64,000 bases of DNA from Coccinella septempunctata (GCF_907165205.1 NC_058191.1:28290064-28354063), one strand, 5' to 3'. Positions 27,344-41,943 are shown, counted from the stretch's first letter. Translations and numbers: made by a program. Notes: generated by a model from the sequence alone, not told the origin.

Positions 27344-28108
27344 TATTCAATGCATTGCTTCCATTGTTATTGTCGTTATTCATGTTATTATGCAAAGGGT
27401 TTGATGAAAAAATGGACCCTAGTTTTGGGTAACGAATGAACATATTTATACGTCTAACTACTGCCTATATCTACAATTGCAAAATATTGTTGTTTTTGTC
27501 AATCCTGCATGATCCAATAACTTGACTTCTTCATTTATGTAAGGATTTATGTCTCGGTTCTTTAATTTTTATTGGAAAATAATTGTTATACATGTATATA
27601 TTCTTATCCATAATATAGTCATAATTTTTTGCCATTCGAACGCTTCAATAACAATGAATCTCATTAAATCGGCACATTTAAACTGCTGGGGGGGTTTATC
27701 CGTTAGTTATTATTATGTTGAACTTGGCCATGAAGAACGTAAATATTATGAAAAAACTACCTTGATTAGCTAATCACCATATTGGAACACTATTATCAGA
27801 TCAGGATATAGATTACTGATTTAAAAGGCTAGCATCTTGAACGGACTGTGCAGTAAAGCCAGTCAACTATAAGATTAAAATGTTCCTCGGTTGTTTTTGT
27901 GCAGCATATTGAAGCACTTGAACTTTGGGTCTGAAGTGGAAATCGACTTATCTCCCCACAAATCAAAGAGACCTTTTTAGGATCTTTTGACAAAAAATGA
28001 TGCATCTTCACATGTTAATAACTTCATAATCAGATCCATCTTTCACTTCAATCTAGCATAGCATAATAAGATAAGCTTCGAATAAAATATAAGAGTAAAA
28101 GTTTTTTA

Positions 28109-28500
28109 TACAGGGTGAGTAATTAACTCATACAAATATTTCAACAGTAGACTTTTGAGGTCAAAAGAAACACTTTTTTCTTTACCATTTAATCCTAATC
28201 GGCTCGTTTGAAAGAAAGAGGCTGTTGAAAAACCAAAATGTTATTTTCAGTTTCATCTCACAAACAAACGGTTTTATCCAAAGAAATGAAATTCGAAATA
28301 TTGTTTTTGATTTATTTGATTAATCTTTTTCGAACACAAGATATCCCCAAGGTCTTCCAGTTTTCTCATTATGACCATTACGTAGTATAAAAATACCAAA
28401 AATTCAAAGAACCCAACTCTTGAAACTGAGTTGGAAGCTATCTAATGAATATTTGAACGTTTTGTAAAATAAGAGTATTCTTCATATTTTCTCGTGGTAT
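28109..28500. repeat. TIR family R1 copy B (rearranged)
   Basis: It begins tacagggtgag and shares a tttcaacagtaga / ttgaggtcaaaagaaacac block with the copies at 16920 and 57158. The following sequence is in inverted orientation relative to copy A, and the second terminus is lost, so this is a rearranged fragment. Confidence 0.6.
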
Positions 28501-29077
28501 ATTTGGTATGTTTGAAAATAAACATTGGGTACAAACTGCTACTATATGCAGCATTAGGTGGCTCCGGTCCCTATTGTACACTGTACATAAATGTACTTTC
28601 AGTAGAATTACAACAATTTCTTCCGGAAGTCATTCATGAACATCCTCCTAGTAGTGGTTCAATTCTACCCTACCCACCTTCTTCAATTTTCGTCAGGAAT
28701 TCAGTAAAATCGCTGTCAGCATATTCTTTCAATTGGTGCTGGAATTCCACATGCAGTAGGGGCCCTTTGTTGATCAAGCAGGTAGATAGGTCAATAGAAT
28801 TCTTTAGCTAATAGACCGCGCACAAATATGATCCGTCTTTCCCACATACTATTCTCAGAACGGGGACGAAGCTATAAAATGTTGATCGTGTATATAAGAG
28901 TGCTCTCAGACCTTTCATCTTTTCAGTCATGGGAACCATTTCTTGGTTTACATGGAGTTATATAGGAAATGAGTGAATGAAATATTCCATTCATATTCGA
29001 AAAATCTTACGTTCAATGTGTATACATGGTAAAAATGAATTCAAGAGGTGATTCGTTGTTAAAAAATAGTGTGGATA

Positions 29078-30127
29078 TACGAAGGCGTAGAAGGGCCACA
29101 TAATATTTTAAAAATATTTTTCCTTAAATTCCGACTTTGAAGTCGGAATTTAGTTAAATTCCGAGTTCAATGTCGGAATTTAACAAAATTCCGAGTTCAA
29201 AGTCGGAATTTAACAAAATTCCGAGTTCAAAGTCGGAATTTTATTTACTTCGAAACCGATACAGGCTAGATGCACAGGGTGTTGTTCTAGGACGACATAG
29301 ATTATTTCTCCATATAGGTACATATACTGAGTGGGGGCCTGGGAGCTCAATGTTATTTTATGGTTACTATTTCAGTACTGGGGTGGGGGGAGGTTGTGCC
29401 CAACCTTACCTCTACCTGTCTACGACCATAATTTCATAATTATTCAAAAACATGGACCTAATGACAATTTTCTCCAATAAAATACATCAAGTTTAATATT
29501 TATTAAAGCACCACGCGTGTTTATTTTGTGAAATCTGAATCCTCTCCTGAATATCTCAGCATATTTGGAAATGAACCAATTCGTCATAGAGCTGCCTATC
29601 TGAGGTTTTCTCACCGTTGTAATGACCTCTTCATGTAAGAAACATCAAAGCACACCGGGTGTACCTCGGGGTGTACTGATTTCTTGTACATTGAGCCTCA
29701 CGAGTACATATGAGAAGGAAATTTATTCATAAAATATCCGGAATATACCTAAAAAACAGTTATGTCTAAAAAAATATTCATGTCATGTCTGTAAAAGGTT
29801 GTCATATGTTATGACCTCTCATAGAAGAAAACTCAAATAATAATGTACACCCTGTGTACATAATTATTCATTCATCATAAATGTGGGAACACCTTGTTTT
29901 ATATGAATTTGAATATTTGTAGAAACGCATACTGTAATTCAGGAACAAATCTACTTCGTCATAGAACACCCTGTAGAAGTTCGGACCTGAATGAAATTCC
30001 GAGTTTGAAGTCGGAATTTAGTAAATTCCGACTTTGAACTCGGAATTTAACTAAATTCCGACTTCAAAGTCGGAATTTAAGGAAAAATTTTTTTAAAATA
30101 TTATGTGGCCCTTCTACGCCTTCGTAT
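29078..30127. repeat. TIR element whose ends are arrays of small hairpins
   Basis: The ends (tacgaaggcgtagaagggcc at the left, its inverse at the right) are terminal inverted repeats. Just inside each lie tandem 31-base units built on attccgactttgaagtcgga, each itself a palindrome. There are about four units on the left (29130-29242) and three on the right (29995-30082). The interior contains caccctgtgta (29851) and caccctgtaga motifs and no recognised gene. Confidence 0.75.
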
Positions 30128-30598
30128 GGATACTTCATGTTTTTTGTTTTATTGATGGGATTCTTGGGAACCATAAACTGAGAGAAATGAAATTGAGCAG
30201 ACATTCTATGCGAGCGAGCAAATAATTAAATTTTTTTTTGTGATGATCCCCTGTAATTGCAAGGGTCAGTCCCCTAAAACTTAACAGTACCCCTCCAAAC
30301 TCAGGCTCTGGAAGCGCCACTAGCGAGTAGATAGTTTTCGTTTTTCGAATGCCAATACCAAAATATCAACATAGTAAATTTCCAGGGATTTTTATGCCGA
30401 ATTCCAAAGGCTCATTACTTCAAATGATAACACTGATTTTGAACTGAAAAACTAAAATAAAAATCAATCGGAAACTAATAAAGAAAAAAGATGTACCTTA
30501 TATGTGAGAATGCTATTGGATCAAAATGCCATCCATGTGCATAACACTAGCCATTTCAATCATTTCATTTTCATCAACATTGAAAAGATAGAATAATT

Positions 30599-30738
30599 GG
30601 TAAGTTTATGCCAAGTAACCAAGAACTAATGCCTAAGAAAGGGGCCAATCTTATGGGCACCTGATAAATACGTGAACGCCATCTGGTAATTAGATGGGTG
30701 CCTTTCTTAGGTCTTAGTAACTCTGCATAAACTCACCA
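30599..30738. repeat. Short foldback element
   Basis: GGTAAGTTTATGCC...GCCTAAGAAAGG at the left is matched by the inverse CCTTTCTTAGG...GCATAAACTCACC at the right. Each arm is about 43 bases with a few mismatches. No coding capacity. Confidence 0.6.
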
Positions 30739-33268
30739 TATAGGTATATCGCAGAAATGCTAAAGTTATAAGACGAGCAGTTACTACCACTAGCATCATG
30801 AAGAGGGCAAGCAAATGTGGTGAATTGATTCATTTAGAACATGTACCACAGTACTAAACTATCCATGAAAAAAATTGCATGCAGGTAATTAAAGTATAAC
30901 AAGTACAATGAAAAATTATACAGGATGTGTTTTTCTTGAGTTTAAATTACAAAACAATTCGACGATATCTTAAAATTTTCATATTTTGTTGTATATAGGT
31001 AAACAATTTAAAACGAAAAACAAATTTTCAGTTGAATTGCCGAATAATTACAGAAGTAAGAGTGAAACAAAAATTCTAGGAATTTCAGAAAACACTCTGC
31101 ATATCGGAAACGAGGTTGTTTTTTATCAAGTCCAATATCCTCTACAAGGAAAACTGTGAATACACAGTTTTCGTTTACCTGTTCACTCGTGAAACACCGT
31201 GTATATATAATTCAACTCTTATTAACGCAATAAAAGATGAACAGGAAGAATAAAAGAATTCATTGGATTGAATTAATGAGCGCTTCCAACACGTGCAATG
31301 AAATTGTGTAACTAAAATTGAGAAGATATCAGAATTTCCAATGAAAAATTACATGCTCTCAAAAATAAATATATCTCAATTACGTAAACTAGCAGACGTA
31401 ATAGGTAAGGTAATTATTGTTGTTACATACCTATAGGTAGTTAATGGAGGTGGAATTATGTTATTTCTCTCCTCATCTCAATATTACGTTGATGATGGAT
31501 TGCTTTGCTGATGAATTCTAAATCATTCATATTTTCGGTAGGAATGGTAATATTGTGATATTTGAAATTGCCTTGAGGTGGCTCAGCCAAAATTCCGACA
31601 AGATCTAATTCGTCGAGATTGTGAAATTGTCTTTAGTAATTTTTCAATATTCTTCGTTCGTTGCGAGCAATGTACTAGTATTATGTCGAATCATCAGGAA
31701 TCTCAAGTTATGCAATGTAGTGATCGATGAAATATTTCACATGTTCACGGTTTTCTTCATACGTGTTATTTCCAGATCGTCATTCGCAAAAGATGGAAGA
31801 ATGATGATCATCATAACGATAAAAGAACCAATTACCATTTGTCTTCATTACTAATAATAACACAATATGATGTTACTGTTACTAATAATTCAGCTCATAA
31901 TAAATATTTCGATCTAATTAAGTAAAAAATCTTGAGTTGCACTGAAGCTGAATTGATTGCGATTATGGGAAAGTCTTGAAGGATGTAATCAACTTAGTCT
32001 TTTCTATTTCTTCTTCATTTTCCGTCTGTGATTAGACGGAATAGGCAGTTTCTGTTTCTACAACTTTTACTTACTGATTATAGTGAAAGAATATTTTGTC
32101 GTAATGATTTCTCTATTAAAATTGGAAATGAGAGATCAATGAATCATAAAAAAATCGTTACCTACTGAAATATGCCGTCTTTCCTACTCATTATTCAGTT
32201 CGGTTAATAATTTTCATAATGGTTAGTTGATAAATTGATTTTCCTGACAATCCAATATAATTTTACTTCATCACTGAACATGCTAACCTTCAAGGCAAAG
32301 TCGAAAAACAAAATATTTATGTGAGAAAATGAATACAATGCTATACATCATTATATAAAAAGCTTCTTCCGCTTGATATATTTTTTTCACCTTCAACTCT
32401 TTCGTGATGGTTAAACACTATGGATCAGCTGATGGATTAATTTTGAAGCTTAGAAATAAGGAGTTTATTCATTATTTCAGATGAATTAAGGATTATACCT
32501 ACTATTATTAAACTCATATATCTACTGTATAGTTTCCTGTGTTCTCCAGAATTCAATACTTCTGTTGTATTGCTGTTCATTTCTGCCTATACCATTTTCT
32601 GAGTTAATGTGTAATTTTAAGTTGCCTCACTCAGAAACAGTATTTTGTTTCTGAATCAATTTCAATCATACTCATAATGAAATTAAAGAAGTATCGAAAA
32701 TTAAGAAACAATCGATAAGAAAGAAAAGAATAATAAATATCTCAACCAAATAAGAGTTTCAAATTCAATTTATCATTTATCCTATTGCATAAACAATCAT
32801 TTCGAGAATATATTTGTGTCTTGTTAACTTCACTGTCTTTATGCTTTTCAATTATTTGCAATGAATTCTAGTGCAAATATCTTGTTGTTTTCTCTTTTTA
32901 TCTTAATATTTCCATTGTCATTATCATCTCACTTTCTCATTCCCAGGCCAAAATTATCATGTTTGTCTATTTGTACGTTTCATTTTTTCGTTATTTCAAC
33001 TCAAATCAAATATTTTAATCGAAAATTGTGAATTCCATAAATTTCAATCCGTGTTCATCAATCAGTCGTAAAACGATAAATCAAAATCAAAAGGGTTGCG
33101 CCGATACAAAGCTATTCAGGCACGTTTTTCATTCAAAACACGTATTCGAATTTTTTACATTCTTCTGGCCAAATCAAGAAACGACAATCTTTATAAAAGG
33201 TTCTTCCTCTAGACATTATCGTCATGCTCGAACGAATAATTCTCATTGTACAAGGTAGACCTTCTCAG

Positions 33269-33478
33269 GTGTATATTACCTCCGGAGCCAGGAATGCCCC
33301 AAGTATTTACCTGGGCAATCGGAAGTAAGTTTAGACACAAGCCGCACAACAGAACTGGGAAGGCACCTCTGAAGGTATCAAAACTTCCTACTTTTGTACC
33401 TGACTCTACACCCACTTGTTCTTGGCTCACGAGACTTGGAGAGCTGGTAGTCCGAAGTGGAACTTCTTTGGTACGGTG
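33269..33478 (+). CDS. sdt: Predicted in-frame cassette exon of stardust
   Basis: This 210-base segment is clearly richer in GC than its flanks. It follows an acceptor (accttctcag) and precedes a donor (gtaaac). Entered with the AG left by the 18991-19475 exon, it stays open, including CILPPEPGMPQVFTWAIG and a basic Ser/Thr/Pro-containing tail. It ends with two bases that complete a Trp codon with the exon at 40570. Its length is a multiple of three, so it can be included or skipped without changing frame. I do not recognise a domain. An internal gtaagt at 33325 is a possible competing donor. An antisense frame is also open but has no splice signals that fit. Confidence 0.55.
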
Positions 33479-36400
33479 GTAAACTAGTCCTCAAGTGTTG
33501 TGGATTTCCAGATCAAAAATATTGAATGAATTGGTGCCAGTGTTATTGATATGTGCGAATCAATGCTTGTTACGAGGTGTTTCTTCCTGGATCTATAGTT
33601 TAGTGTCAATCAATTTTGGATTAGTTGGAATTTTTTGTCGTCTGTTATAGATGAAAATCAAAACGGATATGGGAATTCTTAAATTTTATTGGTGAGAGCA
33701 GTTATGTGATATTATGTCATTCTTTGAATGAGCCGTAAAGAATTCCAGAAAACTGAAGAATATAAATCCTTGTTCCATCTACGACCGAATATTATCGTAA
33801 AAGAATTATGCACTTGGCAGAGAACTACACAAAAAAGATTGCATATTAATTCAAGCTTAAGGAGTACCGCATTATTTTATAAAATACACAAAGATTGATT
33901 GAACAAGCAGGTTGGAATGAAAACAGATTTGTGGGAATTAAAACACCGCTAACCACTTTCAAGGTTTCAAATTTCTTTGAAACTTTTTGAAGATTTTGTG
34001 AAGATGAAGGATATCTAATTTTTCTCATTTATTATCAAAAATTAGGTCCCTAACTTACAAGCGATTGTAATCAATTGATGAGGTGATCTTTAATTCTACT
34101 TTACAATATTGATATTCAGGCAGAGCGCAGAACTATATACAAATAATTTATCCTTATTGAAGATAACGGAACCATAGAATAATATGTACCTATAATATAG
34201 CAAGGGCAGTCATATATTATTTCGATTTCCACTGAAGCATCGGTGTTTTCTTAAGACTCTTCTTTCTAAGAATATCAATCTTAATTGTCAAAGTACAAGA
34301 AAATATATCTACTGAAACTGTGAATTTTTTCTATACCCACACAGTTTTTCCTCGAACTTTTCAGGAGCAATAATGAAAATCTTCATTTGAATATTCCAAC
34401 AATCAATAAAAAGAAGGATAGCTTATATTTCCTTTGCTCGAAGTAAAAGTTATCGTAAAATTCCATTCCACCTAGGTGAGAATTTAATAGCTTTATCAGT
34501 GAATACAAAAGTTTCGTTTCTGAGAAAGCTTAATTACCGAAGCTTCTTCATGCGTTACTTAAATATCCATTATACACTAAACATTTCTTCGGAAATATTT
34601 CAATACTGATGAAAAAGAATAGAAACCCAATAAATGTCATAAAACGATAATAACAACATTAGGAAAACCAAAATTTCATAACATTATAAATTCTTACCCT
34701 TTTCTGAGCTCATATATAAAAAGAATATGGCAAAATAAAATCTTTGAACTGTTCAAATGTCTTCTTTATGACTCCAGTATATAAAGTTCCCTATCTACTT
34801 CCTCTAGTTTTAGTAGATTATTCTTCGTTCGTTGTCCCCCCTATAGTATATTCATGATGTGGTAAAAGTTAAACACACAAGATGTTTATTAATCTATCCA
34901 TATAGTGATTATACATCTATTTGAAATGTTTGAAAGCTGAATTGTAAGGAATCTCTTAAAAACGAGCGCTTAGGACTTTTGGAGAACATTGAAACTGAAA
35001 CTGTGGAAAGTCGGAAAAACTTTCTACAAAGAATTGTAGTTACATCAATTAACGGCTTTTATGTTCAATTAAAACACTAGAATTGTTTTAGTCCGCTTTC
35101 TGTAACCCAGAAAATATGTGTTATTTAATTCATCATTTGGAAAACTCTCGGAAAAACTTTTGCTCAAAGAATTGTGTTTACATTAAAAGAATCGAAAGGC
35201 TTTAATATTAAATTGAAGCATTACTTTCTGAAGTCCATAAAATAAAAAAAGTTGTATTAATTTCGCATCAAATTAACAGTAATACCAGGCCTTTTTTATA
35301 AAATTATAAATACATAAAGCTTTAGTCCTGGAGTAAAAAGTATTGTTATGGAAAGTTTCGCATTTAAAGTTTCATAGTGCAGTTTGTGAGGTTTACAATT
35401 TTTTGTAATAAAAATAATTCAAATACTTCGGAAATCAACAGCCTTCGTGAAAAATTATAGCGTTTCTCATTTGTTTTTCAATAAATTTCGGGGGGAAATT
35501 TATCTGATTCGACAAAAAGAGTTCTTCATTTCAAGCAAAAAATCAAATTTGATTCATTTGAAGTAAAAAATACTCGAAAAATGATACAAAAATTTCTTAT
35601 ATTAAATCATCGATAATAATAAATACTCAAATGGAAAATAATTTCATCATTCTAACATGGAATCTGGAAAGGAAATCGAAAAATTGAACTTAGAACCCGC
35701 TCAAATGTTCAGTGTACATGTTGACACCGACTCCGGAAAATTTATCTTCACATAATATGATACTGATGAATCAAAATGAACGTCATATCGGAGTTGCAGT
35801 TAACAAGGCAACAAAGACCGAGACAAAGACAAAAGCCAAGTTTATTGGGGCAATTCCTAAAATAGAGACATATATAGATAAGTAAGTGAAAACAAATGAT
35901 TATCGAGTGGTGAAAATATGATAAAAGGACGTTCACATCAATGACACCTGTATATAATTTTGGAAAGCCCGAATTGATATGCTTTACCAAGAATTCCAAA
36001 TGGAATCCAGTTATATTTTTTGATTAGTTCTTCGTGCAGGTGAATTGGTGTTTTTGAAGTTTCATTAAAATACAAAACATAACAAAATTCCGAGATTCAT
36101 CAGAACTCTTAAGATGATAAAACAATTTTTTCAGGAACTGTGTATTTCATATAAAATTCGAATTAATTTTTGGAATTCAGAGTTATTATGAAATTTAAAT
36201 AGTTTTACTATTATCGCTTCGTTTCTAGATAATTCCATCTCTGTCTCATATTATAACATCTGAAATCTCTTATCGACGAAGCAAGGAGTATGAAAACACA
36301 TTTTATTCTATAACTTTTATACCACTCGAAGAAACTTTGTGAGTAATTATATGATGATTACGAAGTTCGCTGCCTCAAAATTGCATTCGATCTCTAACGT

Positions 36401-39400
36401 CCAGTTTCATAATACAATTCAACGTCACTTTAAGCTTAAAGTCTCCTTTACTATCATTTTTAGTAGGGTTGAAGGAAGCTTTAAAATTAAAGCGACTTTA
36501 GGTTTGATTATGAAACCGGCCGTAAGCTTTTTAAGCATTTTAAGCAGTGAAAAATGAAAGACAATGTTTGAAACTTATATATCTACCTACCTATGCGTGA
36601 CATTTGCACAATGATTTACTATATAATGATATAGTAATACATAATTTAAAAGCCACAATTTTCAGCAGTATATGACTAAATTAGTGGAGGATCAACTATT
36701 TCTTAAATTTTTTTATGAAATATCGGCTATGAGCTAGGAGCTTTTTTTGGGAGTAAACTGTTTTAATCTCGAGCCAAATTCTTCAACATCCAAGATGCAC
36801 ACTTGGAGAATTTGAGAGCATGGGTTTAAGAAACGAAGGATGTTAACCTCCGACCACGCAAAAGAATACAAATATACCTACTTACGAAAAGCGACACAAC
36901 GGAAACAAAAGATACAAGTATCAGCCGCGCCTACTATGTGTGCTATACCTTACTGTGGACCATTTGAAATTCCAAGGACCAACCTCAATATGTATAAAAT
37001 GACTCATGACGGCATGGGGGCCCACACAATGAAATCGAAAATGAAAATCAAACAAAGGATTATTCTTGTCCTAATGATAGGTGTGAAGTGCATTATTCCT
37101 ATGAATATTGATCAGAAAAGAAGAGGATAGGAATCATTGTATATTCTTGCAGTGGAATAAATATTTAAATACATGTTCATGTGTTCAGTAACGTAGACAT
37201 TACGACACAAACATATTCCTACACAATATACAGGGTGTCTGTGAACAAATGCGAAGGTCTTAGGGAGATGATTCCTCGATGAAAATAAGCAGGGGTAGTT
37301 CCTATAAAAAATTTTTCGAAATTCATAAAATTATGTATGAATATTTGTACTATTGTCTAGGACTTGAAAACATAAAAGAACGTAGAAATTCGGGATGAAT
37401 TCATGAGATTAAAAAATAACCATAAACAAAAGCAACAATAACAGATCATTTATAATGAAAAACTCAATAGTCAAAATAAAAACGATTCTGCACTACTGCA
37501 CTGATCCGATTTTCCATTGAATTTATCCAAAATCACATTAATCCTTTTCTGTTATCTGAAATTTTTTATTTCTCGAGGCAATTCTTCTTACCGATACGGT
37601 ACATTTAAATTCATTATTGCAATCACTGAACCAGAACGCATTAAAACCAGCAATGTTGATGGTAAACTGAAATAGGTATATTGCATGAAAATGTTCAACT
37701 CGACCTGGAAGATGCATTTCTTGTTCATCAATCAATTATGTGCCACAAAACAACAGGATGTGGTTTGCGTTGATGCCTATAGTCGGTGAATAAATGTCAT
37801 TTCTTGAAGTTGTTATGTAGATGTCTCCAGATTCGATTCCATATTTAATTTGCTGGATATAACAGGGAATTCTATTATGAGCGCTCAACAATAGCGTATT
37901 TTGCGCCTGTGAAAAGTTTGATGTGAACTTTGTGTGAGAAAATGAGAGAATGTAATGAGGATATTCAATATGCCGCTATCAAAAATTCATGTTGATGGCG
38001 ATAAAATCAGAATGAATAAAACTGGGTATATCCGTGACTCAGTTATACATTGAGTATTACATGGGTCCAAATACTCAATGATTATACTGACTAATACTAA
38101 TAGCACAGCTTTAGAGCTGTAACAATTAATATTCTTATAATTTTAAGCTGTGGAACTTACAATAATGTATGTTAAATATACTTGAAAATTGCAGGTGGAA
38201 GTTTTATATATTATTTTTTAATGAAACATATTTGCACCAAGAAAGAACGTGAACCTTGAGAGTTGAACAAAAATATAAATCATGACTCGAGTTTTCAAAT
38301 TTTTGGTCCAGAATTCATGAATAAAATCAAAAGTAAAGAAAAACTACCTGAAAAATACTATATTAGGAGTATTTTTCAGGAATACTGTACTTCATAACTC
38401 TAATAATAAGCTTCAGGAGGACGAACATTTGTGTATGCACTTTTCTTATATTTTTATTATTTATTTTTATTACGATCCACCAAATATTATATAACTTGGA
38501 TATATTACCCTGAGCTCTTCATAGTCTTATCTATCTCTACCCAAATGGTTGAAAGAAAATTTGGCAGTACCCATTTTTAATTCTCTGCAAATATTTCATA
38601 AAACACCTGAATCATAATGTGGTATTCAGGGGTAATTTAATTTTGCCCCCTCCCCTAGATCAACGGCTGGATTTTTTTCGCCCCTGCAATATAATCTCGA
38701 TTATAGAAATAACGAAGGCCAACTTGAATCGAAGCACATTTAGAAGTAGAGAGCCACATTATATACTTACCAATATCCCAAATATCACCATACGATAAAA
38801 TGAAAAAATCAAAGAAACAAACTTGGGAATATTCAAAATAGCGATATGAAACGAATATAATATTGAAATCTTACGATATAAAAGAATTTGATTATATATA
38901 TACAAATAACGTTTTTTTTTCAGTTTTCATTTTACTAATTTCCTATATTACATTCTATCTCGATTCATTCAAATTGTGGCATTCTTTCTGCGCAGTCCTA
39001 CAGATAGTACTACTTCTTTATATTTCAACAGTATTATACAGTTCAATAGATTACTGTTGCTACTACTTTTTCTTTTTCTATTCGAAGTATTTTGGTACAT
39101 TCCTCGCAAATCAACACCCTTCAATTTAGTCTGTCCGGAACAATTGACATTTGAGAAGTTTATTCTTCAAAGGACCGAGTTCTGAAACTCAATTCCTTTT
39201 CGGGCTTCATTGGCGCCACTGGAGCGGTAAATCTTTCAAACCTATTACATAGATATTTGGTAAAACCATCATTCAAAATGTGCCACTAGGAGCCATTTGA
39301 AGTCAAAGAAGTAGAGGTGTCGTGTTACCATGAAAGAATTTTCGATTTAAACCGACCCGAGAAGAATGAACAATATAGGGTTAAAAGGGTTTAGAGAACT

Positions 39401-40569
39401 AAGTACATTCTACACGTGTAATGAGAGCTATCTACTGATCAAGGTTTTGTAGCATAGATTTGATATTCCCCATAAAAATTTCAATCACAACATTCGTTTT
39501 TGATTGTTGTTACGAAAAGACAGTTCAGATCTGATTTTTTATGAAAATTCCTCTTCTTACCATTTGAATGGTCAATTAAGTTACTAAGTAAGGAAAGCTT
39601 AAATCCCTTAACAAGGAATTAATATACGAAGCTCCAGATCGGGAGTAAGTAAATTACTTACCTAGAATATCTAATAAGTGTCAAAACTGTGGAAAGGAAG
39701 GGGGAGATAATGAAGTTTATTATCAGAAATAATGGACCAAAAAGGGCTAATATAAAACCTGGTCTGTAAAACAAAAAACAAGAAATATAAAGAAACATTA
39801 TGAGAAACTAGAAAAATATACTCATTCGAAGTAAAAAATATCAAAAATCACTCAATGATGTTTTCGGCAGAAATTACATATAAGTTAGAGCAATTCAAAA
39901 ACGAACACAAATATAACAGTACACAATGACAGACACAACCTTTTCAGTCTCAAAGAAAAGTCCACGATGATAACCAACGATAACAAGTTTTAATATTGTG
40001 AATTTAATTCAAAATAATGTTCCAGTTGAAGAGGCCCCTTGACTGGGAGAAAATAAACTGAAATGCCTACAAATGTCATTCATATTCGGTATTTAATCCC
40101 TTTGCATTTTTTTCAATGAATATTTCGCGGATATGGAAAGTTGAAAAATTCCAAATTTAGGCTAGAAATTAGATCAAGCTTGGGACCGTAGTAACAGTTG
40201 TTTATAAAAAGGGGACAATACACATACGCCTAATGTATACTTCACTCGCATTCAATATTACAGGCGAGCGGCTTCCCTAAGTTATTATATTATAATACAA
40301 AGGACTAAATAGAATTAGGTTTTCTGCCATAAAAAATCTAATCTGCTGCGAAATGTTCTTGCATGTTACATTTAATTATTGGGGAAAAATTATTTAACTT
40401 GTATAACTCCATCCAAGGTTGCCACTTCGTAATTCGTAACTGAGATCAAACAATTTTATTTTTAAGTTCAAGATGAATGACACAGTTGAACTGGAATTAT
40501 TAAACTTCAAAAAAAAAATATGATAAATACTTATATTTTCGTAACTATAAGAAATAATTTTTTTTCCAG
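33479..40569 (+). other. sdt intron, mostly unannotated AT-rich DNA
   Basis: No exon with fitting phase was recognised. It contains a short TIR element (36399-36522), a tacagggtgt motif (about 37230), a cattgagtatta hairpin near 38050 and long AT-rich stretches. Reading frames here look random in composition. Confidence 0.65.
36399..36522. repeat. Short TIR element
   Basis: The left end gtttcataatacaattcaacg with a cactttaagcttaaag block is matched in inverse by ctttaaaattaaagcgac and ggtttgattatgaaac at the right, with mismatches. About 124 bp, non-coding. Confidence 0.5.
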
Positions 40570-40789
40570 GCCACGAAGAAGATCTGGCAGCAGTATAGTT
40601 GTACTAGACGGAGACTTAGATCCTGTGAAGAAGCCTCCGGACGACTTAGATGAAAACGATTATAACAGCATGGTGATGATGTTATCAGGCGATGGACCGC
40701 ATAGAGAAATGGCGGTCGATGTTCCTGAAAGTTTCGTGGCTAGGAATAAGACGCCTCCAAGGTATCCTCCACCAAAACCAGCCTTAACA
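40570..40789 (+). CDS. sdt: stardust exon with ECR1-like Par-6-binding motif
   Basis: The acceptor is tttttccag and the donor gtaagt. One base completes the Arg codon begun by the upstream exon, and the exon ends at phase 0. After an acidic stretch comes HREMAVDVPESF (AVDVPE at 40712-40729) followed by a KTPPRYPPP tail. REMAVD matches the evolutionarily conserved region 1 of PALS1, which binds the Par-6 PDZ domain and so links the Crumbs complex to the Par complex at the apical membrane. The clear match to vertebrate PALS1 makes this one of the more certain N-terminal exons. The exon at 43145 is a diverged copy. Confidence 0.93.
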
Positions 40790-41943
40790 GTAAGTTGATG
40801 ATAATAAATGAAAGATTCAAACTTGAGTTGCAGACTATCGAATAAGTTTTAGGGAAATGGACATTAAATTCCTGTGGGTTAAAACTCAAAACACCAAATC
40901 ACAAGACAAAAACTACTCTTAATCAGAGTTCTTAATCGAGATAATGATTTGTCGGCTTAAATATCGATTTAAAATCTGCAGTTATTGAACGTTTTGCTTA
41001 GTTCATGCAGGTTTTCATCCACACCTCATCTTATAGCCTTTCCTTGTCAGAGAACTATTTTCTATTGCACGAATTAACATGTTATCAAAGATACCAACGA
41101 TGAACCCACGTTAGTGAAGCTATCATAATCTACTGTTTGTCGTTGATTGCTTCGAATCTCACCAGGTGATGATCATTTTTATAGAATCCGTGTTTGAAAC
41201 GATTATAACTAAACTAATCCATAAGATCATTTGAGTTTGAATTCAGTTGCATCATTGAAATGAATAAAATACCGAATTCAAATTGATTTTGATACTTGAA
41301 GAGAAAAATGAAACGTTTACAAAATGGCCATCTCTTACGCTCTTATCTCTTTTAGAAAGATTCGGAATAGGTATTCCAGATGAAAGATAATAAATCGAAT
41401 CGAATTATTCTGAATTATATATTCCCTTAACGTTTTTTGAGTGCCAAAAGACGCACAGAGATCATAAAGGTACAGAAACATATCTACAATAACACATTTC
41501 AATATCTGGGATAAATAATCTTTATCTTTTTAAAATACATAAATTAGGGAGCTCCGTATGTATATTCATCATCCTACAGTAAAATGAGGAATAACATGCG
41601 AAGAACAATTTGTGACCTATTAATTTCGATATAAAATATTCAAAAGATGTAGATAGGTTTCGTCGTTTTCACACTAATTCAGTCCTTACTTCAATTCATC
41701 TTCTTACTGCATAAATTTGTTGTACGAAAAACTGCATTACAAAAATATTCTTACACAAAATTTATTCGAAAATGAAATTCGTTTGTTCGATAATAATGAA
41801 TTGAAAAAAGAACTTAGTCAGTTAGTTTGACTTCGAGGTTGATGAGCATTTTAGGTACCTACTTCAATGGATTTTTATGCAAATTAACCGGGTTTATTGC
41901 CCTAATTGATGGATAGATTTATTTATTTTTCTTTGTCTCAATC

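Larger units (their letters stand above)
19476..33268 (+). other. Large sdt intron, repeat-rich
   Basis: This interval lies between the exon at 18991-19475 and the predicted cassette exon at 33269. It is dominated by repeats listed separately: a hAT-like element, a GC minisatellite, a Penelope relic, and TIR elements at 24058, 24943, 26088, 26863, 28109, 29078 and 30599. Outside them I see AT-rich DNA and no gene. Confidence 0.7.

Noticed and set aside
28655..28765. Short - strand open stretch with protein-like composition
   Set aside because: About 33 codons before a stop, no match recognised and no splice context; probably an old repeat.
36840..37130. A 96-codon + strand reading frame
   Set aside because: Lys/Met-rich random-looking composition, no splice phase that fits sdt and no recognisable domain.
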